64,000 bases of DNA from Camellia lanceoleosa (Eukaryota > Streptophyta > Magnoliopsida > Ericales > Theaceae), in NCBI GenBank assembly GCA_025200525.1, contig CM045761.1:206233870-206297869 (forward strand), written 5' to 3'. The position numbers and the translations under genes were made by a program. This document shows positions 35,786 to 51,300 of the stretch, one piece after another; within the stretch, counting starts at the first letter, position 1; the number at the start of each line of letters is the position of its first letter. The notes under the pieces were generated by a model that was given only the letters and a program-made list of their open reading frames with translations, searched no databases and was not told the origin of the DNA.

Positions 35786-36039
35786 ATTTTATTTTTTTGC
35801 CTTTTAAAAGAAAAAATGAAAATAATAAGAAAAGTTTTGGTTCTTTCGTTCTTCCTAGTCCATATTTGGACGATATACAAGGATCGGTGCTACAAACAAA
35901 TGCATAAATAAATTAATAAAGGAAGAAAAAGCAAAATACGGGAGAAATAATAATAATAAAACGAAATTCCTTGTTTGAGAATTGAGAGTACTAGATTATA
36001 GGAAGAGTTGAGTTTGAAGTTTTCTCAAAGGGTAGAAAG

Positions 36040-36072
36040 AAGCCGCAGCAGCAGCGGCGGCGGCGGCGGCTG
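36040..36072. repeat. GCA/GCG trinucleotide repeat in the SPP 5' leader
   Basis: GCAGCAGCAGC passes into (GGC)n about 130 bp before the SPP start. It is the only strongly GC-rich tract of the neighbourhood and is likely part of the promoter or 5' leader. Regulatory meaning is not shown. Confidence 0.7.
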
Positions 36073-36200
36073 CGAGTAATCTAATCTTTCTATCTGTTGT
36101 TTGTATTTTGTTTACGGACGCGGACGCAGACGCAGACGGAGCAGAGTATATATTATTATTGATCACTCCCGGAGTGTTTGAGCGTGCGATTGCCATTGCA

Positions 36201-39200
36201 ATGATGGCGGCGTCGGCGTGTCTAACAGGAAGCGTACCTCGAGTGTGTTGTTATACTAGTAGTAATAATACAGGAGGAGGAGGAGGAGGAAGCGGCGTAG
36301 TAGGAGTTAGTAGAGGAGACCACCAAGGTTATTATTCAAGAAGTCGATCAAATCTCATAATTCCGCCGCTTCGCCCTTCTCCCAGTTGCCCTCCTCCCCC
36401 TTTCACCCGATTCGCTACCACCAGGGCCAGGGCCAGGGCCTGCGCCAGGACCAGGCCACTTCCTTCATCCCTACCTCCTCCACCGAGGTAATTAACTCTT
36501 CCTCCTTTCCTACTACTACTCTCTACCAGCACTACAACTAGGGTTTCTTTGTGCTTTATTTATTTGTTCTTTCTATATCATTTTCTTCTTTTTTGGGAAT
36601 TAGTTGTAAAATCTGTCAATTTCCCCCCCAATTCTATTTATTTATTTATTTTCTCCAATGTATGATCTTTGGGGACTCATCACAAACGAGAATTCAACTC
36701 TGCAACCTCACCTATATATATATATATATATATATTTGTTTTTTTGGTTCTCTTCTTTTTTCCTTTCTTGCCCCAATCTTTGGGATCCTCCCCCCCTTCC
36801 CTTTGTCTTATAGGTTTATTTCTCGTATTTTGTTCATTTAAGAATTCATGTGTTTTCCGTTCTAAGGAATTATAGCCAAACTCCCCCCCTAAAACCCCTT
36901 TCAGCAATCTACTTTTATGCTCTATTTGGTTCATCGGAATGTGATGGAATGGAATGGTGATTTGGCTTTCTTATGGAATGATCATTCTGCATTTGTCATT
37001 ATATTTTTAGTCTAACCAAACATACGAATGATCCGCTTCATTCCCTTTAAAGCATATCATTTGATAATGTCCTGCTCAGAAACATAACCAAGCAGCTCCC
37101 TCACATTATAATAAATTACCTGCAGGTGCACAACCTATTTGTGTGCAAATGTATGTCGCTCAGGAATGAAGAAGATGAATAGTTTAAATTTTGAAGATCT
37201 GAATCAGTTTTTTTCAATCTTTATCTCTTGCATTTATGATATCAAATGCATCCATGGTTGGTATTTTATTGGTCTGAATTTATTCAAAAAAATAAAATAA
37301 AAATAAAGTTATGTATTGTTTTGGTTGGAAGGTGGTCAGGAATTGATGGATCTGCATCTTTTAGGAACAAGTGTAATACCTGGAAAGGGTATACTTCAAA
37401 GTTTGATCAACTGTCGACTCAAGCAACTTTGTCAGAGCAGCATAAATGCTTCTCTTGCATATGTTATCGCCCCAAAAGACAGACTATTGGTGGTATCAAC
37501 AGATTTACATCAAGAGTCTTTCCAGACAAGTCTTCCTTTCATTTGTCCCGGCATACACTTGACGATGTCTTTGTAAGTTAATAACTCCAACTTCCTTCCA
37601 TTGTGCGTACATAGAGTGCCACCTGTATCTCTTACCCCTCCCAGCAACCTTGACTTAGGGGACCAACACTGGGTAAATGTCCTTTTTGTTCTTATGTCAA
37701 TCCCCTGTCACCTGGAGGAAGCTCGTCTTAATTGAATTTCAATACAATTTTCTTCATGCACTATAGTGAATTGAAATTACAAAGCTTGGTTATGGTTAAT
37801 CTCCTGTCCCTGTTGTTGCTGTTATGTTTTTGAAATGCTATGTGTAATCTTGACTCCTTCATGATACAAATTGAGCAGTGTTGTAATAATAGGCAGCATA
37901 CAATTGCAACCTTCATGCCACCTTTCATGTTTCTGGCACCCTTATTTGTGGAGCAGTTTTAACATTTTTTCCATTTGGTTAACTTAGCAGCACTTGCTTT
38001 CCATTTGACAGCGCCACCATTGTTTAAGATACACCGGAACTGTGCTTCTTTGAGCAGCCATTTGTGTTATAAAGTTCTGTCAATTAATGATGTTGATTGA
38101 GACAAATACACAGCTGATTGATGCACATTGCTACTTTGTTATTATTATTATTGTTGGGCCAACATTGGGTGTGATAAGTTGCTTTGTTTGTCAAAAGCAC
38201 AGCATTCTTTAGGTGAGGCACTATGAAGCACGGACACCTTGCCAGAGGCAACGTGCAGGTCGGACATGCGGTGGACACGTGTCGGACACTCTACCAGACG
38301 TCTCCCTTGTTTTTTTTTTTTTTTTAAATTTTTCTAGCCGGACACGTTTTCGACACGCCAAGACACGTTTGGACACTTTGTAACAAGATAAAGCTTGAAA
38401 AATAGAGAGGTGGATTGAAGCCCTAACCCATTGGAGAGAGAGAGAGAGAGCGCCCTAACCTGTTCTTCATTCTTCGTTTTATTCTTCGATTCGTTTCTTC
38501 ATTCTTCCTCGTCTGTCGCCTTCTTTTTCTTCCTCATCTCTCTCTTCGTTTTTCCTCTCTCTCTCTCTCTTCTTTGTTTTCAGTTCTTTACCAGTGGAAA
38601 CAAATATTGATTTGTTTTAATATATATAAAATAGGTTTGTGGGCCCACTAAAGATCAGCATCCCACGAAGCCACCACCAGCCGACTAACCTCACTAATGC
38701 ATTCACCTTCACACATCTTCCATTATAATATTATATATACATAATATTTTAATATTAAAATACTCCACACTAACAAAAATCTTTTGGTACTGTATTTATT
38801 AATTTTATTATTATTATAATTTTATAAGAACCGATATTTGATTCTTAATTATGGCATTGACTTTTTATATTATTTTGTATGTTTAATTACCTTCTAATGA
38901 TTATTTATTTTTATTTTAGACATATAATAAATAAATAAAATTATATATATTGAGAGTGTCCCCAGCGTGTCGTGTTCTCTATTTTTTGAAAATTTACGTG
39001 TCTGCGTGTCCGTATCGTGTCCCGTGTTTGTGCATCATAGGTGAGGCAACCTATATGGAGTCATTGGCCATACTGAGAAGCACCAGTGAATAAACCTATT
39101 TATGTATTTTAAAACAGCAGAAGAGGTATAACCTTGATGCCCAACTGGAGTTTAGACTCTATTTCCCTTCCTTCCCCTGCAAAGTCTTCTTGCATACTAC

Positions 39201-39293
39201 TGTATGTACATACATGTGAATAGTTGTGCAACTGGGGTGAATGTGTTACCTGGAAAACTCTCACAGAACCAGTTGTTTTCATCTTATCTAAGA

Positions 39294-39325
<32 letters not shown>

Positions 39326-42300
39326 GGGCTGATGTTTGAAAGGCTGATGTAATATGATTTGTGTTGGATGAGCAGTTACGTTGAAATTTTGGTTGAATTA
39401 CTGGAAAAACTTTTCTCTGTCTGTATATATGAGTGTATCAATGTTGCATTTTTGCATGCATGAGGTAGTTTGTGGAAGAATGCTAGAAATAGTGTATTTA
39501 ATTGTGAAATCAGATATGCTTTCATCACGTCTAGAAGGCCTTTGTTACATTATATTGGAAATTTATTCTTTAGCATTTGTGGAAATTCTCATATAGCTCT
39601 GGCTAGCATGCAATTTTGATGGCTTTCACAACATAAACTAAAATGAATTTGCATTTTCCTTTTCACTTGTTTGCAAGACAATTTTTCTGGCTGATTGTGG
39701 CCTCTGTATGTGTTTAGGTAAAGCAAGTTCATGTTCCACAGGCAGCTATTGGACCAGATGAGCCACATGCAGCAAGTACAACCCGGCCAGGTGGTATTTT
39801 AGAGAAACAAAGTTTGGATTCATTGGATCTTGAATTAGAAAGAACAGAACTAGAGAGGTTTCTAAGCTCCGAACTTCCGTCTCATCCGAAGTTATATAGA
39901 GGACAGTTAAGGAATGGACTTCGCTATCTTATTTTACCGAATAAAGTTCCACCAAACAGGTAACCCATATCAGAAGAACTGCAATTAACTGATGGTTATT
40001 TTATAAATTAGTCATACTCATTTTTATATGCTACAAGCTATCAATTATAATGATGTGTGGAGATAAGGCAGAATCTCAATTTTCAAAAATGGAAAAGAAA
40101 AAAAAGTAGAAAACGGAAATTATGAATTCCCTAGGTCCTCATCGTTTGGTTGCATCATCTCAATTTACCAAGCCCTATTTAAATTCATAACTAACTCTTA
40201 TGAAAATTCCCCCTAAGCTTTTTTATCCTTTTCGCTACTGAATTGGAGGTAGTGAAAAAGAGATGTAAAGTACGTAGGCACACTGCTATCCCAAATGGCT
40301 AAAGGAATCCTCAAATAAGTAATTGGAAGGGAACCCTCTTTAAGCCCTAACAATGCAGCTAGCCCCGACATATGAGAGTACAACAAAGATATACAAGCCA
40401 TTATTATTATTTCCCCTATTCCCTTATGGGAAATGAAGAATGCTAGTAAAGATAGATTAATGGAATTCTCTCTTGGGGCAAAAAGGCTAGGGCTAACTTG
40501 CAACATAAAACCAAAAACTAAGATCTGAAGAAGAAGAAAATAAAATAGAAGACACCAAAAAGTGTCATACAAACAGTTATGTTGAGTTGGCAAAGCTAAT
40601 AATCCCCTACATAATGGTCTAATGGGAAAGCAGTCCTCTAAGCTAGAAATTTTTTTATTCCCTTTAGTTAAACGATCTAGGGCTTCAACAAACAGCTGTA
40701 ATCAATGCTTTGGTTGATTGATTACATCCTATATTAATGTGATGTCCTTTAAGGATTTTTTTTGTCTTTTAGGCCTCATTTGGCAACTATATGTTCTCGC
40801 CAAAAAGCCAAAAAGTCATTATAAGTTGTCACATCACTCTCTCTACTTTTCTGCACATCTTTTCGTAAAAAGCCAAAAAGTTAGTAAAGTAGTTTGTTCC
40901 CAAATGAGGCCTTAATACTAGTCAGATTTAATTACAGTTCTCTCCTGGACTAGGATACTTAATTTTTGTTGTTTTCCACTTTGTCTCCCATGAATTGACG
41001 TGGAAGGGTTCCCAGGGATCATTTTGCATCAAGTAGTGACATTTGTCGCATCAGAGAATCATTGCAATCATAAGAAGGAAAATGGCTCCGTTATTGTACT
41101 TTTTTGTGTCTGCATCAGAGAATCTCACTCTCTCCATTATTGTACTTTTTTTTTTTCCTTCCCTTCTCCAATTTTAGGTTTGAAGCACACATGGAGCTTC
41201 ATGTGGGATCTATTGATGAAGAAGATGATGAGCAAGGCATTGCACATATGATTGAACATGTTGCTTTCCTTGGAAGTAAGAAGCGTGAGAAACTACTTGG
41301 GACAGGGGCCCGTTCAAATGCTTACACGGATTTTCATCATACTGTGTTTCACATCCATTCACCAACTTGTACAAAGGTTTCTGCTATTTTCATTTGTGGT
41401 CCAATTTTTATAGTCACTGAACAGTTGATGTATGTATATCTTGAATCCATGATCCAGTTGAATGCATCTGTCTTGTCATCTTTTTTGTATGTTATTCTGT
41501 CTAGATTCTATGTGTCTGTGTGCGCGCGCCCTTGCATACTTCCATTGCTATCTATATGAGCTAAAATCACAGAGGGAATGAAAATGAAAACAAGCTTCTT
41601 CTACCCCTGCTTCTGCTTGAGCAATAGCTATATAGGACATAATAGTGGCAACATTTTTGGACAGAGGGTGTGTACTTTAGCAAATTATTGGATTCCTATA
41701 TGATACTAATTCTATGCTTATTGCATGGGTAGGACTCGGACGGGGATCTACTTCCATCTGTTCTTGATGCTTTGAATGAGGTACTTGTTGCCAAACTTTC
41801 TTCAAAAATTTAAGCCATGCTGATAAAGATACTTAGGAACCACTATAATGGGCCTATTTGGTGCAACTTTTCTTTTGTTGAAAGTTGATAATCAGAATAC
41901 AAAAGCTAAAAGCACTCCTTTCCCAGCTTATAGATAATCAACTTTTTCTAATATTATTTAAACTATTTTTGTCTCATAAGCTATAAGCAAAAGCTGCACG
42001 CACCAAGTAGACTGGCACAAAATCCCAAAATAAAAAAAGCTATTATCAACTTTATAAGTTGCACCAAACAGCACCAATAAGCTTCATCTCCCTCCAATCA
42101 CTGTTTTTTCTAGAGTGCTGATTTCCTACCTGATGTGATTTTATAGAATATATGTACTGTATTATGGTTACATCTAAGATGCCATCTCTTTCATGCATAC
42201 AGATAGCTTTTTACCCAAAATTCCTTGCTTCTCGAGTTGAGAAAGAGAGAAGAGCGATATTATCAGAACTACAAATGATGAATTCAATAGAGTACCGTGT

Positions 42301-45300
42301 CGATTGCCAGGTATTACAATTAGGATATTTGGCTAGTCTTTACTTCCATTTTTTGTGTATTATTGAGCAATATTAACACCCATTTTTCTTGTGTGTACAT
42401 AGTTGTTGCAACATCTGCATTCTGAAAACAAGCTGAGTAAGAGATTCCCAATTGGATTGGAAGAGCAAATCAAGAAGTGGGATGTAGACAAAATCAGGAA
42501 ATTCCATGAGCGTTGGTACTTTCCAGCAAATGCTACCTTATATATTGTGGGTGACATTGATAACATTTCAAAGACAGTTTACCATATTGAAGTACGTGTG
42601 CATCTGCTTATCTTTATATTTTATGCATTAAATTGCATGTCAATCAGGAATGTGGATCATGATTTCATAGTCAACGTTTGAGTTTTGGTTAGTTTTTGTA
42701 TTTAATTATATATTCACTTTGTGAGTATCGTTCAGTCTGTTTTTGAGCGAACTGGCGTGGAAAATGAGACGGCAGCAGCACCTACTACACCTAGTGCATT
42801 TGGTGCAATGGCTAGTTTCCTTGTTCCTAAGCTTGCAGTAGGGCTGGCTGGAAATATATCTCATGACAGGCCAGCTGTTTCTATCGAACAGCCAAAAAAT
42901 TTTAAAAAGGAAAGGCATGCAGTTCGTCCTCCTGTTAAGCATAATTGGTCAATCCCTGGAAACAATGAGCATGCAAAGCCTCCACAGATATTTCAGCATG
43001 AGTTGCTCCAAAATTTCTCCATTAATATGTTTTGCAAGGTATGAAAAGAACGAAATATTTTTTTGTTAAGTTGTAATTTTTGGACCTAGTCTTAAGAATA
43101 TGATATTTGTGTCAACTTGCTTTTCACAAAAATATTTGGTTGGTGATATTTTTCATATATTTACATTAAGGATTAGTTTGGCATAACCTAAATAATACGA
43201 AAAGTCAAAAAGTCACTATCCTATTTACATCATCTTATTTAAATCACATCACCTCTCTAACACATCACATCAAACCCAACCCAAACCCAACCCATATAAG
43301 CCAATAAGTCAAAAAGTGCACTTTTTTAGAACATCCCAAACCAATCCTAAATATATCTTTCATATATTTGCTCAAAAGCATTGTTTTTGCTCATTTTGTG
43401 TCATATTATGAATAACATGCTCAATTGATAATGTGAAGGGTAAAGTCAAAGTGACCATGGATAAGGATCAAGCATAAAGATCTAAGTAAAGAGAAAACTA
43501 AAAAAATTGCAATAGTCTTATTCAAAGAATAGAGTAAAATGAAGTAACTCTCCCCCCAGATTTTGGATTCATTTGCACTTCATTTGTTCTTGTTAGGTGA
43601 ATACAGTTATATTGAAATCTTCCATATATATACAAAATTGGAAACTTTTATATGAACTCCATGCAGATGGAGGAAAAATGAAATACTGAATTTCCTGTTT
43701 TCTTTTTGAAGATGGAGTAATAAAATACTTATTTTATTATTTATTTGGAAGGGGCTTTCTTAGTGGATTAATCCATCATTATTACCTTGTTAAGAGAGTT
43801 TTTGCAAAGGAGAAGGAAAAAAAACTTGTCCTTTGACAGGCTGGTGATTGCCCCAATGAATGTGAGGGCATTCACAATGGAGAGAGAAAAGTATTAGGTC
43901 CTGATACTGAAATTTCATTCCATATTTGCAACAGTAACCACAAATAATGTCTGCATGCAATTTTGCTGCTTTTATATTTTATATACAGTGAAATTCCTGC
44001 TGGTATGATTGCACGTTGATAACCTTGCCTTGATTTTCATAGTTATCTTTTTGAAATAATTCTATTGTCTCAATTCAAACTATTGGCTTGTTTGTAAGTT
44101 GGACCTGTCTTTTATAGCCATGGTTTTCGGTTGCAGTCGCAGTTGTGGTCTCAGTGTAGCAGTGTGAGATTGGATCAGATTGCTATCAGGATTTGTTGAT
44201 ACACTTTTTATGCCCATGGTCTCTGCTATTTTTTATTTTTGTCTTATATATTCCTTGTGATCTTTTTGCCAGATACCTGTTAGTAAGGTCCGAACATATG
44301 GTGACTTGTGCAATGTTCTGATGAAGAGAATATTTCTTTCTGCTCTGCATTTTCGAATAAATACCAGATACAAGGTGGATCCCTTTTTTGTTTTTGTAAA
44401 TCTGTTATTCCTTTTCATGAATAAGTTAATTACCGGTTGATATATTATAATCATTAGAATTGAGGCTGTGAAGTGAAGTCTCACATCGCCTGAGTACTAA
44501 AGTAATATTAAACATATAAGCGTGAAGGCACCCTCACCTGAACAGCTAGCTTGTGGGGTTAGTTTTACCCAAGACCGTATAACATGGTATCAGAGCTAGA
44601 GAACTCAGGGATGGATAGGGTGCATGTCCCTGACTTGCACGCTGCAAGTGTTGCCGAGTGAGCATGTTGGGCGTGAGGGAGGGTTCAAAGCGAAGTCCCA
44701 CATTGCTCGAGTACTAAAGCAATATTAAGCATGTAAGCGTGAGGACACTCTCACCTTAACAACTAGTTTTGGGGTGAGTTCTACCCAAGACCGTGTAACA
44801 GAGACATGTCTAGATTGTGATGTAATTGTACTCAAGGGAAACTGATCAATAAGTATTTATATCATTGTTGCAAGTTGTGGGTACTATAATTCATTTGTAC
44901 ATAGACTGGAAATTGTTGATTTCATGGTGTATCTTTGCTTGTAGTTTGATTGGGTTTTTTTTTCATCTTCTTTCAATTGTCAATGTATTTTTTATTTTGC
45001 TTTTTATTAATTTATTATTATAATTAAGTTATATTATTAATTTATTTTCTTTTTCCTTTTTGTAAGTCAGGCACACTGTAATGGCTAGTGTTTAAAATTT
45101 AACACTAGGATACATTGACAACACACTGTAAGAAATGGTTCAGCAAGCATGTAGAAGGTGGAGCTCTACCTAAGGCTGTTAAGACCATTTCTTTATGTAT
45201 GCATCAACTATAGCTGTTCTCATAGAGCTCTCCGGCACTTTGTGAAGCCAAGCCTATGATTTAAATGAGATAAACATTAAAAGAACTGAAATTTTAGGAG

Positions 45301-48300
45301 GCGAATTACAAAAAATAGGGAATCTTCACTTGACCTGCTTTTCTAAATATTAATGTACTTTGAATTAATAATTTTATGTATATATATATGGGCATCCATG
45401 CTATATTCTTTGTTTTGTCATTGTATTTATTAGATTCTGCTCAAATTTGCAATCTTTATTTTTAATAATTTAAAGATTATTTTTTTCAGAGTTCAAATCC
45501 TCCATTCACCTCAATTGAATTGGATCATAGTGATTCTGGAAGGGAAGGCTGCACTGTAACTACTCTTACAGTAAATGCTGAACCAAATAATTGGCAAAGT
45601 GCAATCAAAGTTGCTGTTCAGGAGGTTTCGATTTTCTATTTGTCTTTATTTTGCTATAAATGTCGGTTTCTTCAATTGAAATTAGCATTTTGTCAAAACA
45701 TGATAACTATATATTGTTTCTTTAAATTGAAGGCTCATGGAGATGTTATTTTAAGTTATATTACCGCTACCAAAGTACAACGGTGATGATATATCTTATG
45801 TGTTTATTCCGGTTCTAGTATTTAAGATTTTTTGATCAGTGCAGGTTCGAAGGCTTAAAGAGTTTGGAGTCACAAAAGGTGAATTAGCTCGTTATATGGA
45901 CGCACTATTAAAAGATAGTGAGCAGTTGGCAGCGATGATTGATAATGTATCGTCAGTGGATAATTTGGATTTCATCATGGAGAGTGATGCCCTTGGTCAT
46001 ACAGTGATGGATCAAAGACAAGGACATGAGAGCTTGGTTGCTGTTGCTGGAACAGTTACACTTGAAGAAGTAATTTCTGTTCTTGAATTATTCCACCCTT
46101 GAGAATAGCCAGAAGTTATTATTAAATGTATGGTGTAGATTTGAACTGTTTGCAGTCTGGGCCACCTTCAAAGTAATTCTGGTCCACACATTTCATTTTT
46201 GGGGTACTTTGTTTTGGGTGCCTAATATTGTTGTTTTTATATTGGGCCAACAGAGATAGAACTTCGTTTTTTTTTTTGTTTTTTTGTTTTTTTTTTTAAT
46301 TTTTTTACCGGCAACAATGAAAAGAGACTATTATTAATGAAAAGAAATATTACAAGAAACCGTAGGGCAAGAAATCCTCCAAAGAAGAAGAAAAACAATC
46401 AAAACAATCAAAACAAAAGTTACAAAAGAAACAATGCCTCAATCTACACATCACATACTGCTCTCCAATCTCTAAAGATCAATAACAAAGGAATCCCTCG
46501 AAAAGGAAGCACATGGAGGCCCAAAAAGATGACAAAAATAAACTCTATCCCATGAAGAATCAACGTCCTCCATCTTATCCTCGAAAATTCTTGTGTTTCG
46601 CTCCAACCTGAAAACCTAAAAATTGCTAAAAAACGCAGCACCACTACACTTTTGGCTCCTTATTGCAACCCAAACCCAAAAATCTGTCAAGAGCACGTGA
46701 AAACAAGTATCCAGGGTCATCTAACAACCCTCCGCCAACATGATCATCTATTCCATAAGGTGAAAGCCAAAGAGCAATGCAAGAACAAATGATTCAAAGA
46801 TTCTTCCCCCTCTTGCACGTGCACCATTGAGGATGGAGAATACAATTGGGTCTCCTAGTTTGGAACACATCATTAGTCATGATGCTATTGACCAACTGTG
46901 ACCAGACCCAGATGCACAGTTTCATGCTAATCGTTATTTTATCTGTATGTAATCTGACTTTAACAACAAAATTGTGTTGTCAATTTGATTAGAATAGTAT
47001 ATTTCATCTGAGGATTGCAAAATTGGGGCATTGCATTCTTCAAATTATACTGTTTTGATTGACATTGACATTTAAACGTTTTCTTAAAAACCCCCATTGT
47101 GTAGCTATGTTGAGATGTGTACATGCTAGCACTTTCATGTTGGAACATGCACTGTCACTGCCAATGACCGTAATAAGACATGATGTTGGAGTTTTAATCA
47201 TCTTGAGGTTGTCATGCTATAAATGTTCTATGTTGGACTCTGATGACTGCACTAGTGTTATCGTTAGTTAGTTTATATAATTAGATGCTGTTCTAGTGAA
47301 TTTACTTAGGAAATGCATTATACAGATCCAGAGAGCTCACATTTGGATTTACCTAGTAGGTCAATAACATATTCCTTGAGTTCATATCCTTTGTGAGATA
47401 ATGTAGAAGATTTAATAGTTTGAAATGTGAGAACTCATAGCATTTTCCATCATGAGGGATATTTTGTCAAGCCATTGTAGCTTTGTGTAGGCCTGTTGTA
47501 TTGGTTATGGACTTCCTTTTCTACTTCTTTGGTTATTAAAATAAAGTGATAAAAATTAGTTGTATTCAGTGTCTTAGCTTGTTAATTTATGTTGATCTTG
47601 TGCTTTTTCAGTGTCTTAGCTTGTCGCTTTCAGCTGATCTTGTGATTGTACTAAGAAAATCTTTGAATTAAAAATAAATTGTTTAATGAATATCTGGTAT
47701 TGCAGGTTAATTCTATTGGTGCCAAGGTGTTAGAATTCGTCTCCGATTTTGGAAAACCATCTGCACCCGTTCCTGCAGCAATTGTTGCATGTGTTCCCAA
47801 GAAAGTTCATGTTGATGGAATAGGTGAAACTGAGTTTGGGATAACGCCTAGTGAAATCACTACTGCCCTAAGAGCTGGGTTGGAGGAACCGATAGAGCCT
47901 GAGCCTGAGGTGTCCTTTGATAACAACTTTGCTTGCTTACACTTTAAACTTCCTCAGATTCTGTTGCTGACTTACTTTCTTTGTTTATGTTTGCAGCTTG
48001 AGGTGCCAAAAGAATTAATATCTTCATCACAGCTGCAGGAATTACGGTTCCAGCGTTTGCCATCTTTTATTTCTGTAAGCCCAGAAGCAAATGTCACTAA
48101 AATTTATGACAAGGAAACAGGGATCACTCAGCGGCGTCTTTCAAATGGAATTCCTGTAAATTACAAGGTATATCTAAATCATGTTTGTAGTATTCAGTTG
48201 CCACTTGCTAGCAAGAAATAATGGTGAAATTAAATTTATTTTCTTGTTATTCTGAGGTGTTTAATTACAGTTGAACATTCATACTTGCAGAGGTATTTAT

Positions 48301-51300
48301 GAGAACAGTACCCTTGGTTTCAGAACTAATTTTTGTCTCTGCTAGTTTTCTCACTATCATAACATTATATTGATGTTTAGGTCTCAAGAAATGAGGCCAG
48401 GGGAGGTGTAATGCGACTTATAGTTGGTGGTGGCCGAGCAGCTGAAATGTCTAATTCAAGGGGTGCTGTTGTTTTGGGTGTTCGAACTCTAAGTGAGGGC
48501 GGTCGTGTTGGTAACTTTTCAAGGGAGCAGGTACACAAATTGACGTTGTTCCCTTATTTTATATTTCTTTGCACCCAAATACAATTTTCTTTGACATACA
48601 AGTGACATTATAACTGGAGGTATGCTTATGGTTTAGACTTCCTTGAGAGACTGTTTAATTCTGCTGCAGTTTATCATGCACTACAGTAATTGTTACTTGA
48701 ATTCCCATGTATTGGTGCTAACTTTGCTACCACCAATGCTAGTGTTACATGCATTGGTTCACATATGCTAGTTTTCCTATATCCTATTTGGGATGTCGAA
48801 TTCCTCTTTAAAACTTAATATGCTTCTCCAGGTCGAGCTTTTTTGTGTGAATCACCTCATAAATTGCTCGCTGGAATCCACTGAAGAATTTATTTGTATG
48901 GAGTTCCGTTTTACTTTAAGAGACAATGGGATGCGTGCAGCCTTCCAGTTACTTCATATGGTACTTGAGGTAACCTCAACCTCAACCTGATTATGTTGGT
49001 AAACGGATATGCTGTGAGTGCAACCTTGGGTGGTTTTGTTTGCTTAGTTTATTTGAGGTTTTCTTTCCTTCTATACAATGTTTATGTTAGATATATTCAA
49101 TAGGATGTTTACAGAAGTTATTGATCAGATAATCACATCATAACAAAAGGTTTGGATGGGACTTTTTTGTTACTTCTATGAAGCATAGACACGTGACACG
49201 GCATGGACACGCAGACACGTAAATTTTCAAAAAATAAGGGTCACGACATGTTGGGTACACGTTCTATATATATAATTAAATTTATTTATTATACATCATA
49301 AAATTATAAAAATACAAAATCACACTATTAAAATTATAAAAAAACAAAAAAAATTTATTTCTTTGATTTAACATCATATGTATCATTCACAAATAACATA
49401 AAAATTGCATTCCATCAATATATAACATGTCATTCCAATTTACCAACCATCATTTGTTACAAAATGCATGAAATTCAAACCACAAAATGTAAAATTATCC
49501 AGTGTACCAACCACCATCATCTATTGCAAAATCCATAAACATCACAAACTGTAAGCTTAACTAGAGGAAACTAATACAACATCTTCACCATTGTCTCCAT
49601 CTTTTCCCTCATTTGTAAATAGGACCGCCTCCATAGCCTGTTCATCAAGTGAGATGTTAGCTATTCCAAGCATTCCAATAACGTCAAGTGAGTCAAAGTT
49701 ATCTCCCGCAATGTCCCACATTTTTGTGTCTCCTTGCACGTATTGGTAGCTCCTCCTTGATAAAAGACAAAGATTGCTATGAATGAATACCAAGTCCTCC
49801 ACTCGTTGAGGGATCATCTTGTTCCTTCTCACTGAGTGAATAAAGGAGTAAGTACTCCAATTTCTCTCACAACAAGATAAAGAGGCGGGTTGCACAAGTA
49901 GTTTGAAAAGAGTGAATAAAGGAGTAAGTACTCCAATTTCTCTCACAACAAGATAAGGAGGCGGGTTGCACAAGTAGTCTGAAAACTAGTTTTTGAAGTG
50001 TTGGTGCATATGCACCATATCACCACCAAGTATAAGGATCCATGTGCCACCTATTATGAATGGAATCATCTTCGGAGAATGCTTCAACATAACCCGAAAA
50101 TTTTTCAGACTCTATTATCACCTTGGTTCGCTCTGTGATATCTTCAAAATACCTCTTGAAACACTTGTTTCTCTCACGTGTCACCTCTTCATCCCTATGT
50201 GGAGGAGCTTTATTTGGATCCTCATGGAGCCACTCATCACTATAGTACAGTACCTACAATACAAAATAGGAGAAATAATTATTTCAAGAAAGACTAGATA
50301 AGTCCATTAAAATAAAATATCTAAAACAATTTTAAATGTGATACTTACTTTGGATTCAATGAATGTGCCATACAATGGAGATGAGTATTGTTCTTATTCC
50401 AATGATCCACAAGAATTTGATGCACCACATTGTAAAATGTATATATTGTCATCTTCTCTTTCTCTATCATTGTGTCCCACATATCATGTACTAAGTGAAG
50501 ACAAGGCTTGTCCTTATCACAATCCCTAAGCATGTCATATATAAGACCCATGAAGGAAAGAATATAATCAATGTAGTCCCACCACACATCATCCAAAATC
50601 TTTTCTTTTATAAATTTTGCCTTCGCAACATCATTGTCTCTATAACAATTCCACTTGTTACTAATCCCCATTGCTTGAAGACCACGTTTTATATGCTTCA
50701 ACCTCTTGAGCATAACAATTGTAGAGGCAAATCATGTGTCGGCAACCGAAAGCAACTTCAACGACTCAAATTCATTGTATATAACCAATCGCTTTGAGTG
50801 ATTAGAGATAAAATTCTTAATCATTAAACCATCTCCGACAATATCACTAATCCAACTACACTCCGCATATGTGACTTCATTCCTCTCAATATTCTTCGTA
50901 GCACAAATATTTTTCGAAGTTAGATTTAATGTGTGCACCACACAAGGAGTCCATAGAATATGAGGGAATTGAGCTTTAATGAGTTGTCCAGTTGCCTTAC
51001 AATTAGGAGCATTATCTTTATCTGTGATGACTTGAACCACATTACTTGCTCCAACCTCATTAATCACTTCTTTCATAAAATTTGCAATGAAATATTTGTC
51101 TTTAGTTTCTCCAGAACAATCACTTGCCTTAATGAACATAGGCCTCCTTTGAAACTAATCAGAGGCCTCCTTTGAGAATCACTCCAACCATCATTAACAA
51201 TGCTCACCCCTTTTTCCTTCCATGTGCCCCTAATTAGTTGCAACAATCTGTCAATCTTTGCCCTCTCCTTTTGAAATAATGTGGTTCTTAACAAATTATA

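Noticed and set aside
35996..36196. Minus-strand ORF with a poly-Ala run opposite the SPP leader
   Set aside because: It is the complement of the GCA/GCG repeat and has no other coding sign.
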